Origin: Perkinsus olseni
Lineage: Eukaryota; Perkinsozoa; Perkinsida; Perkinsidae
Length of the DNA: 64,000 bases
NCBI GenBank assembly: GCA_013115135.1
Contig: JABANP010000010.1
Span: forward strand, 300,129-364,128
Reading direction: 5' to 3'
A program made the position numbers and the translations under genes. Shown in pieces: positions 1 through 10,440 of the stretch. The notes beneath the pieces are model-generated. The model was not told the origin of the DNA. It saw only the letters and a program-made list of their open reading frames with translations, and made no database searches. Within the stretch, counting starts at the first letter, position 1; each line of letters opens with the position of its first letter.

Positions 1-2949
1 GATTTGCACGAGCTTGATTCGTCCAAGGGCAATTTCATGTGGGGCATAGACATCTTTTACGGTAGCAGCGAGGTTGATAAGGTCTACGTTAACCCCACTG
101 CGAAAGGCATGAAGGGTTTTTGTCTTGTGAACGACGCCAGCAGCAGCGGTGATCGCAAGGTTCACGTCTACCCGGTCGGTCGTGCGCTCTTCGTTCGTAT
201 CTTCACGAAGGGGAAAGTACAGTCTTTCATCCTTTCGGGTTTCGAGCACGAACTAATCAATACCGATGACCCCGACACCTACTTCATGGGATATCACGGC
301 GAGCTCGCCAGTCACCCTCCTAAGTGCAAGGACATCATCGAGTGGTACGGGAGGTTTGCCCACAGCGCGACTACGCCCGAGGAGAACGTAGACAACGGAG
401 CTATGTCTAAGGAGAACACTGTAGTCGAGGCTTCATCCAAGAAGGGAGACCGCAGCGAGCCCTCATCGAAGGAGAAAGAATACAAGGGTCAACCTGAGGG
501 GAGCGACGACGACAAAACTCTCTCCGTGGAGAATAAGCATAAGGGCTCTCTCAACGAGCCACACAACAAAGCTCCACCTGTGGATACACGTGACGAAGAG
601 CCTGTCCCCCCCAAACAAAAATCAGGCGGTTACCTCGAGTCTATCCTCGATACTATCCCATTCATTGACGAGGATGAGGCCCCATCTCAAGAGGAACCTG
701 GAAAGGAGGGTCCAGGGAACATAGACAACAAGGCTCCATCCAAGGAGGACACCGGCGACGAGGCTCCAACCGAAAAAGGTGACCGTGATGAACCTCCATC
801 GCACGAGAAACGATACGAGACGCCGCTTAAGGAGAAACCCCGCGCTAAGGCTCAAACAGAGGAGGAGAACCCGGGGGCTACATCCAAGATGAAGGTCTAC
901 GATGGAGCTAAGAGAAAGCATCACGGCAAGGTTAACTCTAAGAAGGAACCCTCGGAGGCTCTATGGAAGAGGAAACATCAAAATGCTCCCTCTGCGGACA
1001 CTCCCAAGAGTCCGACCTCCTCCAGTGACATCCCCTTCCTCTATGGCGTTAGCGGGAAGGAAACCTTCTACATCCGTCCTAAGCTGGACACATGCAAACT
1101 GTCTCTCCGCAAGTTGGGATCTGATGAGTCAAACACATGTGTAGCGGCCTACGCTGCTGCGTCCTGTCAGAAGAGGGCCGATATGGACGTGACGGTATAC
1201 GTCGTGAGTGATACCAATTTTGAGTCGAAGGAGTATAATTCTACTATCATTGAAAGTGGCGATAAGATGGAGTTCGATACCCTGACGGCCCACGGAAATC
1301 CCCAACCTGACCTGACCAAGAGGCTGAATGGAGTCAAGGAACTGTACGAGCTCGATACGTCCAGTCGCAATATGCCTTACGGGAGAGATTTCTTCTACGG
1401 CGTCCATAAGGATACCGAACAGGCCCTCTACGTGGATCTCTTCGCGCCTTATACGAGAGGGTTCTGCCATATTAACGGCAAAGCTATGCGCGAAGGAGAT
1501 AAAGTTCTAGTTTTTCCTGTCGGCCGTTCGCTCCTCGGTCGAATCACCAGAGGTGGGTCCACCGAGTATCTCATGCTTGAGGGGATCGTACACGGTAATA
1601 ATCTCGAGGATGAGGAGGACGGTGAGGACGTAGATCCTTCGAACCCCAGCACTTATTGGATGGGTACCGAGGGTCAGTACACTCATCGTCTCAGACAGTG
1701 CGATGGCCTGGGTAAGTGGTACAGAAGGTTTGCCCACTACGCGACCACACCTGAGAAGAACGTTAACAACGGGGCTACATTAGAGGAGAACACGGACGTC
1801 GAGGCGTTAACCAAGAAGGGAGACCGCAGCGAGCTTTTATCGAAGGAGAAACCTTACAAGGGTCAACCTGAGGGGAGCGACGATGATGAACCTGTCTCCG
1901 CGGAGAATAAACATAAGGGCTTTCTCAGTGGGCCACGCAACAAGGCTCCATCCAAGAAGGACAGCGGCGACGAGGCTTTGAGCAAAAAAGGCGACCGTGG
2001 CGAACCTCGATCACAGGAGAAACGATACCGGACGCTACCTGAGGAGAAACCCCACGCTAAGGCTCAAACAGAGGAGAAGAGCTCGGGGGCTACATCCAAG
2101 ATGAAGGTCTACGATGGAGCGAAGGAGAAGCACCACGGCAAGGTTACATCTAAGAAGAAACCCTCTGAGGCTCTATGGAAGAGGAAACATCAAAAGGTCC
2201 CCTCTGACGACACTCCCAAGAGTCCGAGCTCCTCCAGTGACATCCCCTTCCTCTATGGCGTTAGTGGGAAAGATACCTTCTACATCCGCCCCAAGCTGGA
2301 CACATGCAAGCTGTCTCTCCATAAGTTGGGGTCTGATGAGTCTAGCACGTGTGTAGCGGCCTACGCTGCTGCATCCTGTAAAAAGAGGGCCGATATGGAC
2401 GTGACGGTTTACGTCGTGAGTGATACCACTTTTGAGTCGAAAGAGTATAATTCTACTATCATTGAAAGTGGCGATAAGATGGAGTTCGATATCCTCACGG
2501 TCCACGGGAATCCACACCCTGACTTGACCAAGAGGCTGAATGGAGTCAAGGAACTGTTCGAGCTCGATACGTCCACCCGCAATATGCCATATGGAAGAGA
2601 TTTCTTCTACGGCGTCAATAAGAATACCAAACAGTCCCTCTACGTGGATCTCTTCGCGCCTTATACAAAAGGGTTCTGCCAGATAAACGGCAAAGCTATG
2701 CGCGAAGGAGATAAAGTTATCGTTTTCCCCATTGGCCGTTCGCTCCTCGGTCGAATCACCAGAGAGGGGTCAACCGACTATCTTATGCTTGAGGGGATCG
2801 TACACGGTAGTTCTCTCGACGATGAAGAAGACGATGAGGGCGTAGATACTTCGAACCCCAGCACTTATTGGATGGGTACCGAGGGTCAGTACACTCATCG
2901 TCTCAGACAGTGCGACGACCTTGTCAAGTGGTACAGAAGGTTTGCCTAG
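1..2949 (+). CDS. Large three-unit repeat protein, 3' part (5' end outside window)
   Basis: The frame is open from base 1 to the TAG at 2947-2949 with no intron, so the true start lies upstream. The visible ~981 residues hold the end of one unit and two nearly complete further units. The two complete units are offset by 1212 bases (404 codons), measured from the FFYG codons near 1381 and 2593. The partial first unit is offset by about 446 codons. Each unit has a folded-looking segment (SDIPFLYGVSGK..., FFYGV...LYVDLFAPYT, STYWMGTEGQYTHRLRQC, WYRRFA) joined by a Lys/Glu/Pro/Ser-rich linker. Cysteines are regularly placed (DTCKLSL, NTCVAAY, AASC, GFC, RQC), which fits an extracellular protein, but no signal peptide is visible because the N-terminus is missing. 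I do not recognise the family. It is probably lineage specific, and the strong DNA similarity of the units implies recent duplication or gene conversion. Confidence 0.85.
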   Translation, partial: DLHELDSSKGNFMWGIDIFYGSSEVDKVYVNPTAKGMKGFCLVNDASSSGDRKVHVYPVGRALFVRIFTKGKVQSFILSGFEHELINTDDPDTYFMGYHGELASHPPKCKDIIEWYGRFAHSATTPEENVDNGAMSKENTVVEASSKKGDRSEPSSKEKEYKGQPEGSDDDKTLSVENKHKGSLNEPHNKAPPVDTRDEEPVPPKQKSGGYLESILDTIPFIDEDEAPSQEEPGKEGPGNIDNKAPSKEDTGDEAPTEKGDRDEPPSHEKRYETPLKEKPRAKAQTEEENPGATSKMKVYDGAKRKHHGKVNSKKEPSEALWKRKHQNAPSADTPKSPTSSSDIPFLYGVSGKETFYIRPKLDTCKLSLRKLGSDESNTCVAAYAAASCQKRADMDVTVYVVSDTNFESKEYNSTIIESGDKMEFDTLTAHGNPQPDLTKRLNGVKELYELDTSSRNMPYGRDFFYGVHKDTEQALYVDLFAPYTRGFCHINGKAMREGDKVLVFPVGRSLLGRITRGGSTEYLMLEGIVHGNNLEDEEDGEDVDPSNPSTYWMGTEGQYTHRLRQCDGLGKWYRRFAHYATTPEKNVNNGATLEENTDVEALTKKGDRSELLSKEKPYKGQPEGSDDDEPVSAENKHKGFLSGPRNKAPSKKDSGDEALSKKGDRGEPRSQEKRYRTLPEEKPHAKAQTEEKSSGATSKMKVYDGAKEKHHGKVTSKKKPSEALWKRKHQKVPSDDTPKSPSSSSDIPFLYGVSGKDTFYIRPKLDTCKLSLHKLGSDESSTCVAAYAAASCKKRADMDVTVYVVSDTTFESKEYNSTIIESGDKMEFDILTVHGNPHPDLTKRLNGVKELFELDTSTRNMPYGRDFFYGVNKNTKQSLYVDLFAPYTKGFCQINGKAMREGDKVIVFPIGRSLLGRITREGSTDYLMLEGIVHGSSLDDEEDDEGVDTSNPSTYWMGTEGQYTHRLRQCDDLVKWYRRFA

Positions 2950-3999
2950 GTAAATGTCGTGGCCCAGCTGGCTGGAGGGCTTTAGATGGTAATCGTGACG
3001 AGCGTGCATGTTGTTGTTGATGTTAGTTGTCATGTTATTCGAACCGTCCACTTGTGTTACAGTGATTAACTCAGTATGACACAACTGGGAGGCGTATAGG
3101 ACTACAGTAGCATCCGTCTTGATTCAAGACTCTTGAAACGTAGTCTACGTTACGTAGGGCCGTCCTCCTCGCCGCTGATTCAGCCTTGTCGGTATTGATT
3201 GACTGATGTGAGCTCCATCGACACACTGGGCATGCCATGCCGGTTTAAACCTGCCTGGGCTCTTGAGGAGGGGAAGCGAGTGCAGATTCTGTGCCTTCCA
3301 CACTCGGAGGAGTACTCCGACGCGTCTTCAATCTCCTCTGTCTTTATGGTCTTACTGGTTCTCTGGCATTCCGATACAAGATGGGTGAGCTGGTATGAAG
3401 TATTGTCCGATAATGCGGCTACTACTTCAGATTCCCGGCTGCTGCTTTACATCGCTCGACTAAGTATATCCGTATTGCTCACCCGGCAAGGAGAATATTA
3501 CGGTTCACTCGACGATGTCTTTTCGCCGCGATTCCTCCGCCATCATGTCTCCGTGACCGGGAAGGTAGTTCAAAGCAGCATGCGCTGGTTGTCCATCACC
3601 CTCGCGCTGAACCACTCAGCTCACACAAGGCCTGCTAGATGTGTATTTATGTGACTCTCTACTCACTCTGTTCTGGTCGGGAAGGTTCGCTGAGCATCGG
3701 CGATCTCGCGGTGGAACAAAGTGCCGTTATTAAGTTGGGAATCAGGTCTCCGGCAGTGTCGCATCGGCGAGGCATTACTCGGCTGCTGCTAACTCGACTA
3801 GCTTCACTTGTCGCTCGCTTCTGGGCTCCCAGAAGTTTATCTCCCATGGTCGCCTACTTCAGTGTATCCCTGTTTTCCTATGACCGCGACTCCTCATTCG
3901 GCTGAATGCAAAGCACCACAGGCCCAAGTGTCTTCGCACAAGTACGTCCCATCAGAATTATCGTCATGTCCTCAACTTGTTCGTGTTTTCAGGAGCAGT
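2950..3999. other. Intergenic, no supported gene
   Basis: An open frame runs from 3199 to 3654 on the plus strand, but it shows no conserved motif, no splice-supported continuation and no recognisable composition. I treat this spacer as the 3' flank of the repeat protein and the 5' flank of the UbiA gene. Confidence 0.5.
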
Positions 4000-6190
4000 A
4001 TGCTGCCGCAAGATGCCCTCATGTCGGTCGTTTTGCTCGTCGTCTTGGCATACTGCTGGGGTCTCGGGGATGGAAAGTGAGTCAGGCGGCCGTTATCAAG
4101 GTTCATGCATCAATCGGCTGGTTTGGTCGTTTCGTGAGTTGAGTCTGTCTCAGGGCCTTTTCTCGGAGTGTGAATGAAGTTGTTCATGTTGCGTTCTGGT
4201 TCTTACCTCGCAACCTCGCCGTCGGGATACACTGGGTGAGATGGTATATCCGCTTGGATGTTGAGGACGACACTCATGGCAGGTCTTCTCCTTCGTCGCT
4301 GCACTCGGAGCAATCTGCATCGCTGTGTCACCTGTACCGTCCCTAGGCAACAAGAAAGTTGTGAAGTTTGCAGCGGTGGCGACGACTATCGCCGCCGTTT
4401 ATCAACTTCTCGTCCGCACTCTTGCATTGGGTAAGGCGGTAGATCCGTCGAACTCCATCGAACTGCGCATCGAAACGGCTTCAGTTCGTCTCACGGCATA
4501 TCTGCAGCTGCGCGCTTGCTCACTTCAGAGACCCTACTCTGGCGACCCTACTTGTCCTTCAGGTCCTTGGTGTCTTCGCACAGCCATGTGCGGTGCATTG
4601 CCGATCCTCATGAGGATGTATTCTCCCCAAACTAAGCTCGACGAGGACCAATCTCTGTTCTCTGCCTGGGTGAGTGCGATTGTTCTCGCTCTGTCGCTTC
4701 AGAAGGGTCGGTCTCCTCAGGTTGTTTCACTTCGCATTCCGCCATTCGCGGCTCTCATCGCTCCGGTAGCAATTAGTCTCATCACTATGGAATCTCTTGG
4801 AGCTCCAGTCATCAGCGCAGAGAGAGCAACTTCCGCGGTGAGTGAGCGTCACCATCGGATACGCGTAGGCTTGCACGCATGCGCAATATCTGGCAGGTGC
4901 TGGCCCTGTGCCTCCTACAGGCCTCTGCCAATCAGATAAACTCGGTTGCTGACTTCCTCAACGGTATTGATGATATTCACACGGCTTCTGATAGGAGCTT
5001 GGTCGATGGTATACTCACTCCCAAGACAATGGTACCTCTCGGATCCACTCAAGGTTCCCTGGCTCATGCACTTCGGTTCAGGTATGGTCCGCGGTCAGCC
5101 TGACTGGTCTATCCGCTGTCTTTCTTCTCCTTACTCTCCCAGAGGTCGATCTCGCCTATTGGAGCTATGCGATTCTTTCCTGGATAACTCAGGCGTCCTT
5201 TGCTGTGAGTGTCGTCGCTACGAGCTCGAGGCTGGCAAGAACCGTCGTCGATCTAGCGAGTTCGATACAACCGAGCACTGTTGACCGTAAAGGTTCTGCC
5301 TTCTCCTGTCAGATTCTGTATACCTCTGGCCCTTTCCCCCTGAAGTACTACGCTATGGGCGATCTGGTCATGTACGTGAGAGAATCGCTCCCGTGTTTTG
5401 CTCCTGCGTGCGGTTTTGCTGCAGGACCGCTCCATCAGATTCATCGCCTTCGGTCCTTCCGTGAGCGCTCTCTTGGCCCTGTGGGCGACCGAGCCTGCGC
5501 TATCACTCTCAGTGCTCTCTGACGTATTCGTTTTCACCCTGCCTAGCATCCTTCTGACCATTGGGGTAGGTTGCTCTGGTCCCAGTATTTTCGAAAGTCG
5601 ATTCGCAACCATCTCCATGTTTCAGATTCTCAATGCGAACAATATCAGAGATCTGGACTCCGACACGGAGGTCGGCATCTACACCGTAGCCAACGTTCTC
5701 GGTCACAAATGGTGTCGCATGTGAGTGCGTGGCTAGTGAGGTTCCCTTCATCGGCTCTCCTTCAGTTACTTCGGGATGCTCCAACTCTTCCCACATATCA
5801 TCTCGATCTGGGTAGCTCTTTCTTATCATTGCTACGGAATTCTGTTCTCTCTTTCTGTCATCCCCCGATCCCTCTCTACAATGTGAGTATGCCGGTCGCC
5901 CCTCGCCTTGTCGGCAGTCGTCTCTTCTTCCAGCTCCCGTATCTGTCTGACCCCACAGAGTGACCCCGAGTATAAGTTCGTGGTGAAGTACGCCTCTCAC
6001 ACGACTCTGATGTACGGCCTTGCCACAGCGATGGGCATCGCGTCGGCTCCCGTTGGAGCCAGCTTGGATCAAGTAAGGCCGTCCACCCTCTTGGCAGGCG
6101 CCTTGCAATCGGTTTCTCGCCCTTCAGATAAGCCTGGGTGGTGTCTTTGCCACCTCTGCTGTCGTTGCCTTCCTGTATCGGGTCGGGTAA
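4000..6190 (+). CDS. UbiA-superfamily prenyltransferase, MenA/UBIAD1 type
   Basis: A polytopic membrane enzyme that would transfer a polyprenyl chain to an aromatic acceptor. The supported exons are 4586-4669, 4703-4837, 4897-5031, 5082-5204, 5313-5375, 5425-5565, 5626-5720, 5766-5882, 5959-6072 and 6128-6190. All join in phase across introns of about 33 to 108 bases. Family marks are RIPPFAALIAPV at the first helix, the region INSVADFLNGIDD then DRSLVDGILTP, YTSGPFPLKYYAMGDLV, and the second Asp motif NNIRDLDSD followed by GIYTVANVLG. These match the MenA branch better than COX10 or UbiA proper. The second Asp motif is canonical, while the first reads ADFLN instead of NDxxD. The N-terminus is uncertain: an ATG at 4000 starts a hydrophobic stretch, but the link between it, a membrane-like exon near 4281-4431 and the ATG at 4586 is not resolved. 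Substrate cannot be told. Confidence 0.85.
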
Positions 6191-6719
6191 GGCGGAGCGA
6201 TGATGCTGTCGGACGCGAGGGGATTGGTCGGTATCCAGTAATTGGACTTTTCACTTAGTGTTAACAAGACTGATAGCCTCTTTAATCTTTCATTTTTCGG
6301 TAGTGGTTTAAGAATCATAGTCCGTGGTAGGAGAAGCCTACAGTATCGCTATTTTGGGTTTTCATGCTCTTGACTTGTCAGTAGCCGAGTTGATCTAATT
6401 GATGGTCTGGGGAAGGGGAATCTATGCGAGTTGGGTAGTTGGCTCATAGTTGGCGAATCTTGGCTGGGAGGGCATTAGTCTGTCTAGAGATCTTTGGAAA
6501 CCCCGCCGTGGAAGAGAAAAATAGCTTTTATACTCGGTCGAGCGAGAGCCATGGCAGTGTGTCGGGAAGGTGTTGAATTTGAAAACTCACGGTTGAGTTT
6601 CTACCCATTGGTCCGCTGCCCTTCAATGACTCCTGTGCTGCGCGGAACAGAACGCTTGCAGAGTGACACTTCTCAGGCGGGATTCATAGCTTTGATTTCG
6701 AGATGCCTCATCTCCCGCA
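6191..6719. other. Intergenic, nothing recognised
   Basis: T-rich spacer between the UbiA stop and the F-box start. No open frame with family signal and no RNA gene seen. Confidence 0.5.
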
Positions 6720-7986
6720 ATGACGTGTGACCGTGCGATGTACCAGTGGCTCAGCTCGGCGGATCTCGTCCGACAAGTGTCCTCATTTCTGTATCAGTCT
6801 GACGTATGCAACTTGTGGCGAACCTGCAAGGCCTGCTATGAGCATCTACATGTGGGCGCTCGCTTGTGGCTGCCAAATATATTCCTACTGGACGGTGAAG
6901 GGAGCCGACGAGCGACTCGCTGAGGCGCATCCGGATTCGGTGAAGTTCATTCGCGTCCGTGTCTCGAGCCTCCGAACTATAAAGGCCCTTCTCCCTTTCG
7001 TACCGCACCTTTCCGGCCTCGGCATTGAAGTCGCCAGCGCCTTCACGCTCGAGCTTCTGACGGAGAGCTTGCGAGAGTCGTGTGGACAGCTGGAAAGATT
7101 TTGGGTGGAATTTATTGGACATAGTTTGGCCTTGGACGGGTCGTGTGCATCCCCAAAGTCCATTAATGAGAATATCGCGGAGATCGGAGACAGCTGCATG
7201 GAGGTCTATTTAGCCTGCCTTGGAGGTAGCCTGCCCCTCCGCATCACCCCCAAGATCGGCACGAGAGTTGAGAGGCTCACCCTGGCCGGGAAGCTGAGCA
7301 GCAAGTCGCTCGAGTGTCTGCTTTCCTTGCCTCACAACCAGCTCATCAGTTTGGATCTTTCACGTTGTCATTTGCCGCAGTGGCAGCCGTTCGGAGTGTA
7401 CGCGGAGATCGTGGAATGCCACGAAGCCTCCCTGAGCTATATGGCCTTCAAGTGCGCCCCACCCCCGACCATTTCGGAGCTTGCCAGTGTCAGTGGGAGG
7501 CATCCAAGGCTTCTGTGCTTTCCCAAGTTAGTGCGAGGTCACAGCGATGTTCTCTCGGTAACGGTCACGGATCTGTCGCCTCGAATGACGTTCAGTTCCC
7601 CCACCGGCAGTAGGGAGAAGTACTTCGCTCGTTACGACCATCTTTCCTTGATCGGATGGGATGCCTTCGGTGTAGTCGCTTCCACCTTCGGTTACATCGA
7701 GTTCGAGAGGCTTCTAGAGTCATGGTTACCGCTAGAAGATGGATTGAAGTCGTCGTGGCGTGTCACCGCCGAATCCGTCGAGCAGCGCTACCGGGAGTAC
7801 CGCAAGTTCGTACCGGTCAGTTGGACGGCACCGGCCTCCTTCGACTTGGACGTTTCAAGTGCCTCCGGCTCTGAGGTTACCGACCTTAGTTCGTCATGGC
7901 GTGGCGATAGCGACCGTATCGGCTCATCCTCCAGTGATGGCAATGACAGCAGCGGCAGCGAATCGACGCCCTCCGATGAGCTGTAA
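6720..7986 (+). CDS. F-box-like protein with leucine-rich region
   Basis: ATG at 6720. The best model has two exons, 6720-6851 and 6901-7986, with a 49-base intron (gtgggc...gtgaag), giving about 405 residues. The N-terminus reads LVRQVSSFLYQSDVCNLWRTC, an F-box-like helix pair that in this family binds Skp1 in SCF ubiquitin ligases. The middle carries loose leucine-rich segments (RVERLTLAGKLSSKSLECLL, LISLDLSRCHL) that may bind substrates. The C-terminal ~60 residues are Ser/Asp/Glu rich and likely disordered. Without the intron the gene looks frameshifted at about 6890; the intron removes that problem although its acceptor is a weak AAG. F-box assignment is by pattern only. Confidence 0.65.
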
Positions 7987-8641
7987 GTGGCATTATTCTT
8001 TTTGATTTGTGGTCGACCTACGTTTCATAGAGCGAGGGAAGTGTACGTTTTAGCCAGTACCGCACTGGTGTCTTGCTTTGAGTGCTCATGGTGGGGCTTT
8101 CTGGGCTCCCTCAGATGCCCGCTCGGCTGTCAGCAAATCACGCCCTGTAGCCGGTGGCGTGCTAGGTTAATAATCTTAGACGAAGCCGGCACTTCCAGCA
8201 TCACTCTTATCTCGACCCGATGAGGAACTCCGTTCATGCTTCCTAGTCCCTTCGCAAAGTACTAGGTACCATGTATCTAGCGTCCATAGCAAGCAGCCTG
8301 TACCACTCACGAAGTCCACGTTAGGAGCGGGACGGGTAGCTCGGTCTGCACTGGTGTCTCGGCTTTGCTCGCCTACAGCCTGCTTGTGAGGCCAGCTTTG
8401 AAGGGCCTGTTGGCAGCAGGGCCGTCCATCACCGTCGCCACTTCCTTCTTGTTCTGCCGCCGTCACCCAGAGGTGTCTCATACCGCTCCATTCGCAACCA
8501 CCAGTATCACCTAGCATAGCCTGGTATTCTTGCGTTTAGTCTGTAGCTATCTGTGAACTCCGTGTGGAGGTCTTCCTATGGCTGATTGTAGATATTGTGA
8601 GAAGGTAATAATGTTCTCTTAGGGCCTTGATTGTTTAGAGG
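7987..8641. other. Intergenic, nothing recognised
   Basis: No conserved open frame or RNA signature seen on either strand. Confidence 0.5.
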
Positions 8642-9430
8642 ATGTTCGAACGTTATCGTGCAGCAAGAAGGCGAAGTGGCTCTGACATCCAATCGATATT
8701 TCGGAACGAGGTGGAGATAGCCCGGCGAGGGACCCTGGACTCCTCGTTTGGCGCGGACGACGATGGGGACTCCAAAAAGGAAGGGGAGCTCAATGGCACC
8801 CCTAGGACCCGTAGTAATACCATCTCGAGCGATATTATTGCTGGCGCGGAGTCGCCCGAAAAGTGCGCGACTCCTGCGGGCTCGTCCACGATGTTAAGTC
8901 TGAAGGGGTGGAGGTCCTCGGGCGAACGTGAAGAGTCTCATTTTACTAAGAACGCAGGAACGGTTGTGAGGCATTCGCCCGAGAGTTTCACCTGGACGAT
9001 CCCCCGGCTTGATCTGAGCGAGAGAATTGGCACGACCAGATTTAGAGTATGTTCTGACGCTGATGGCTGCAAGGAGATGCGTAAGGGCGCGGAGGTGGCC
9101 ATCGAGTACGCGAAGGATGACAAGAACGAGACTATACTCAAGCTCTACTCTATGAGAGATCGTCTGGGCTTTAAGATGATGATTGATGATAAGGAGATAG
9201 TTGTTAACGAGGAGGCAGCTAAGGTAATAGTCGCCCTGCCTCTCCTAACAGCCGTGGGCCGTCGTGTACGAGTCTCCATTGCTGTCCTTGTTCAGACGGA
9301 TCGCTTCCAATTCGCGTACGAGATAAGAGCTCCGCAGCTCGCCGAAGCGTCGCCGGAGACCCCCCTGAACATCAAGTGTGATATCTTTTCTGTCAACGGC
9401 CAGACCGTGAATGTCGATCCACCACCTTAG
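8642..9430 (+). CDS. Unknown protein, 262 aa, intronless
   Basis: Uninterrupted frame from ATG 8642 to TAG 9428-9430. The first ~100 residues are Ser/Gly/charged and likely disordered (for example TPRTRSNTISSD). The second half looks folded, with alternating hydrophobic and charged beta-like segments (FTWTIPRLDLSERIGTTRFRV, AEVAIEYAKDD, LIVALPLL-type stretch, RVRVSIAVLVQTDRFQFAYEI). No transmembrane helix and no catalytic motif recognised. It sits between the F-box gene and mL49 in the same direction. Confidence 0.7.
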   Translation: MFERYRAARRRSGSDIQSIFRNEVEIARRGTLDSSFGADDDGDSKKEGELNGTPRTRSNTISSDIIAGAESPEKCATPAGSSTMLSLKGWRSSGEREESHFTKNAGTVVRHSPESFTWTIPRLDLSERIGTTRFRVCSDADGCKEMRKGAEVAIEYAKDDKNETILKLYSMRDRLGFKMMIDDKEIVVNEEAAKVIVALPLLTAVGRRVRVSIAVLVQTDRFQFAYEIRAPQLAEASPETPLNIKCDIFSVNGQTVNVDPPP

Positions 9431-9729
9431 CAAATCCTATCCGATTTATATTGATTATTAACATTTATATGTAGGCTAATGGCCATCTCGAAGCCTATCA
9501 ACTTCAATGTACCATTCGAAGCGCTGCCGAGGTTGAGCTGGCCTCACACAGTGCTCACCAACTTTTTTCAATATCTGAATCATTTTCCCTGTCGCGAATT
9601 TTCTGCCTACCATTTTTCCCAGTTGTAGAGGATTAGAACTTCGGACTAACATAGCCCCGCTCATCGGATGAGTTGTCACGACCCTGCTGGCTCGCGTTAT
9701 CAGTGCGTGCCTGGATGCTTGCAGATCTT

Positions 9730-10331
9730 ATGTTGATCCTACGCTCTCGCGGGTTCAAAGTAGCTTTACGATGGCATGAGGATGCCTTCCGACGAGAGGC
9801 AGTAAGGACTGTCTTGCAGTCGAAGTTCAAACAACTGAGGGACAAGGATACTACTCGGATACCCTACTACCTAAAGAGGACTAATAGCGGTAACTTGCCG
9901 GTCTACACGGATTTCAGAGGAGGGAAGCCTTACACTGTGGTCACTCACATTCGCGGAAATATGGAGGTAGTAGCGGCATGGCAGCGGATTCTTGACAATC
10001 AATAGGAGGCTTTACGGCGACCTGGTGGAATTCGAGGGCCTTGGGGTCGGACAACGTCGTTCGTTCATGAGATGAGAGAAGAGTGGTGTCTCCCCTTCAG
10101 TCCTTCGTAACAGATCTCCGTAGTGTGTTATTCGGCGAGCGGGAGGATCCCTCATTGAAGAACTCATCTACTGAGCGACGGGTTGCCTCCGCGAGCGATG
10201 GACGACCTCCTAAGTCGAGAAAGGAGGCCAAAGATCCGACCAAGGAAGTTATAGTGTTCGGGAACAAGATACGAGTCTTAGGCTTGAAGGAGAAGGCAAT
10301 TAAACACTGGCTGATGGAACTTGGTTTCTGA
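9730..10331 (+). CDS. MRPL49: Mitochondrial large-subunit ribosomal protein mL49 (IMG2 family)
   Basis: Exons 9730-9966 and 10101-10331, joined in phase 0 (HIRGNME then SFVTDLRS). The start at ATG 9730 gives a basic leader (MLILRSRGFKVALRWHEDAF) suited to mitochondrial import, and the ATG follows a 3' splice-like TTGCAG by five bases. Family marks are YYLKRTNSGNLPVYTDFRGG followed by a T-x-x-x-HIRGN segment, and the C-terminal IRVLGLKEKAIKHWLMELGF ending at the stop, which is the typical mL49 layout with a central disordered insert. An upstream in-frame ATG at 9673 is possible but less likely. Function: structural protein of the mitoribosome large subunit. Confidence 0.85.
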
Positions 10332-10440
10332 CGATCTTCCTGACCATTCGAGTGAGTCAATGTGATCAGAGCTACCGCGATTCCGCCCAGACTCTCTGAT
10401 TGCTCCCTGCGGTTTCGTCTGGCCAGTAGTGTTTTCTCAC

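Noticed and set aside
3199..3654. 151-codon open frame
   Set aside because: No family signal, no splice context and odd composition; most likely chance.
6880..6925. Apparent +1 frame shift in the F-box gene
   Set aside because: A 49-base intron at 6852-6900 has the right length modulo three and restores a single protein, so no shift is needed.
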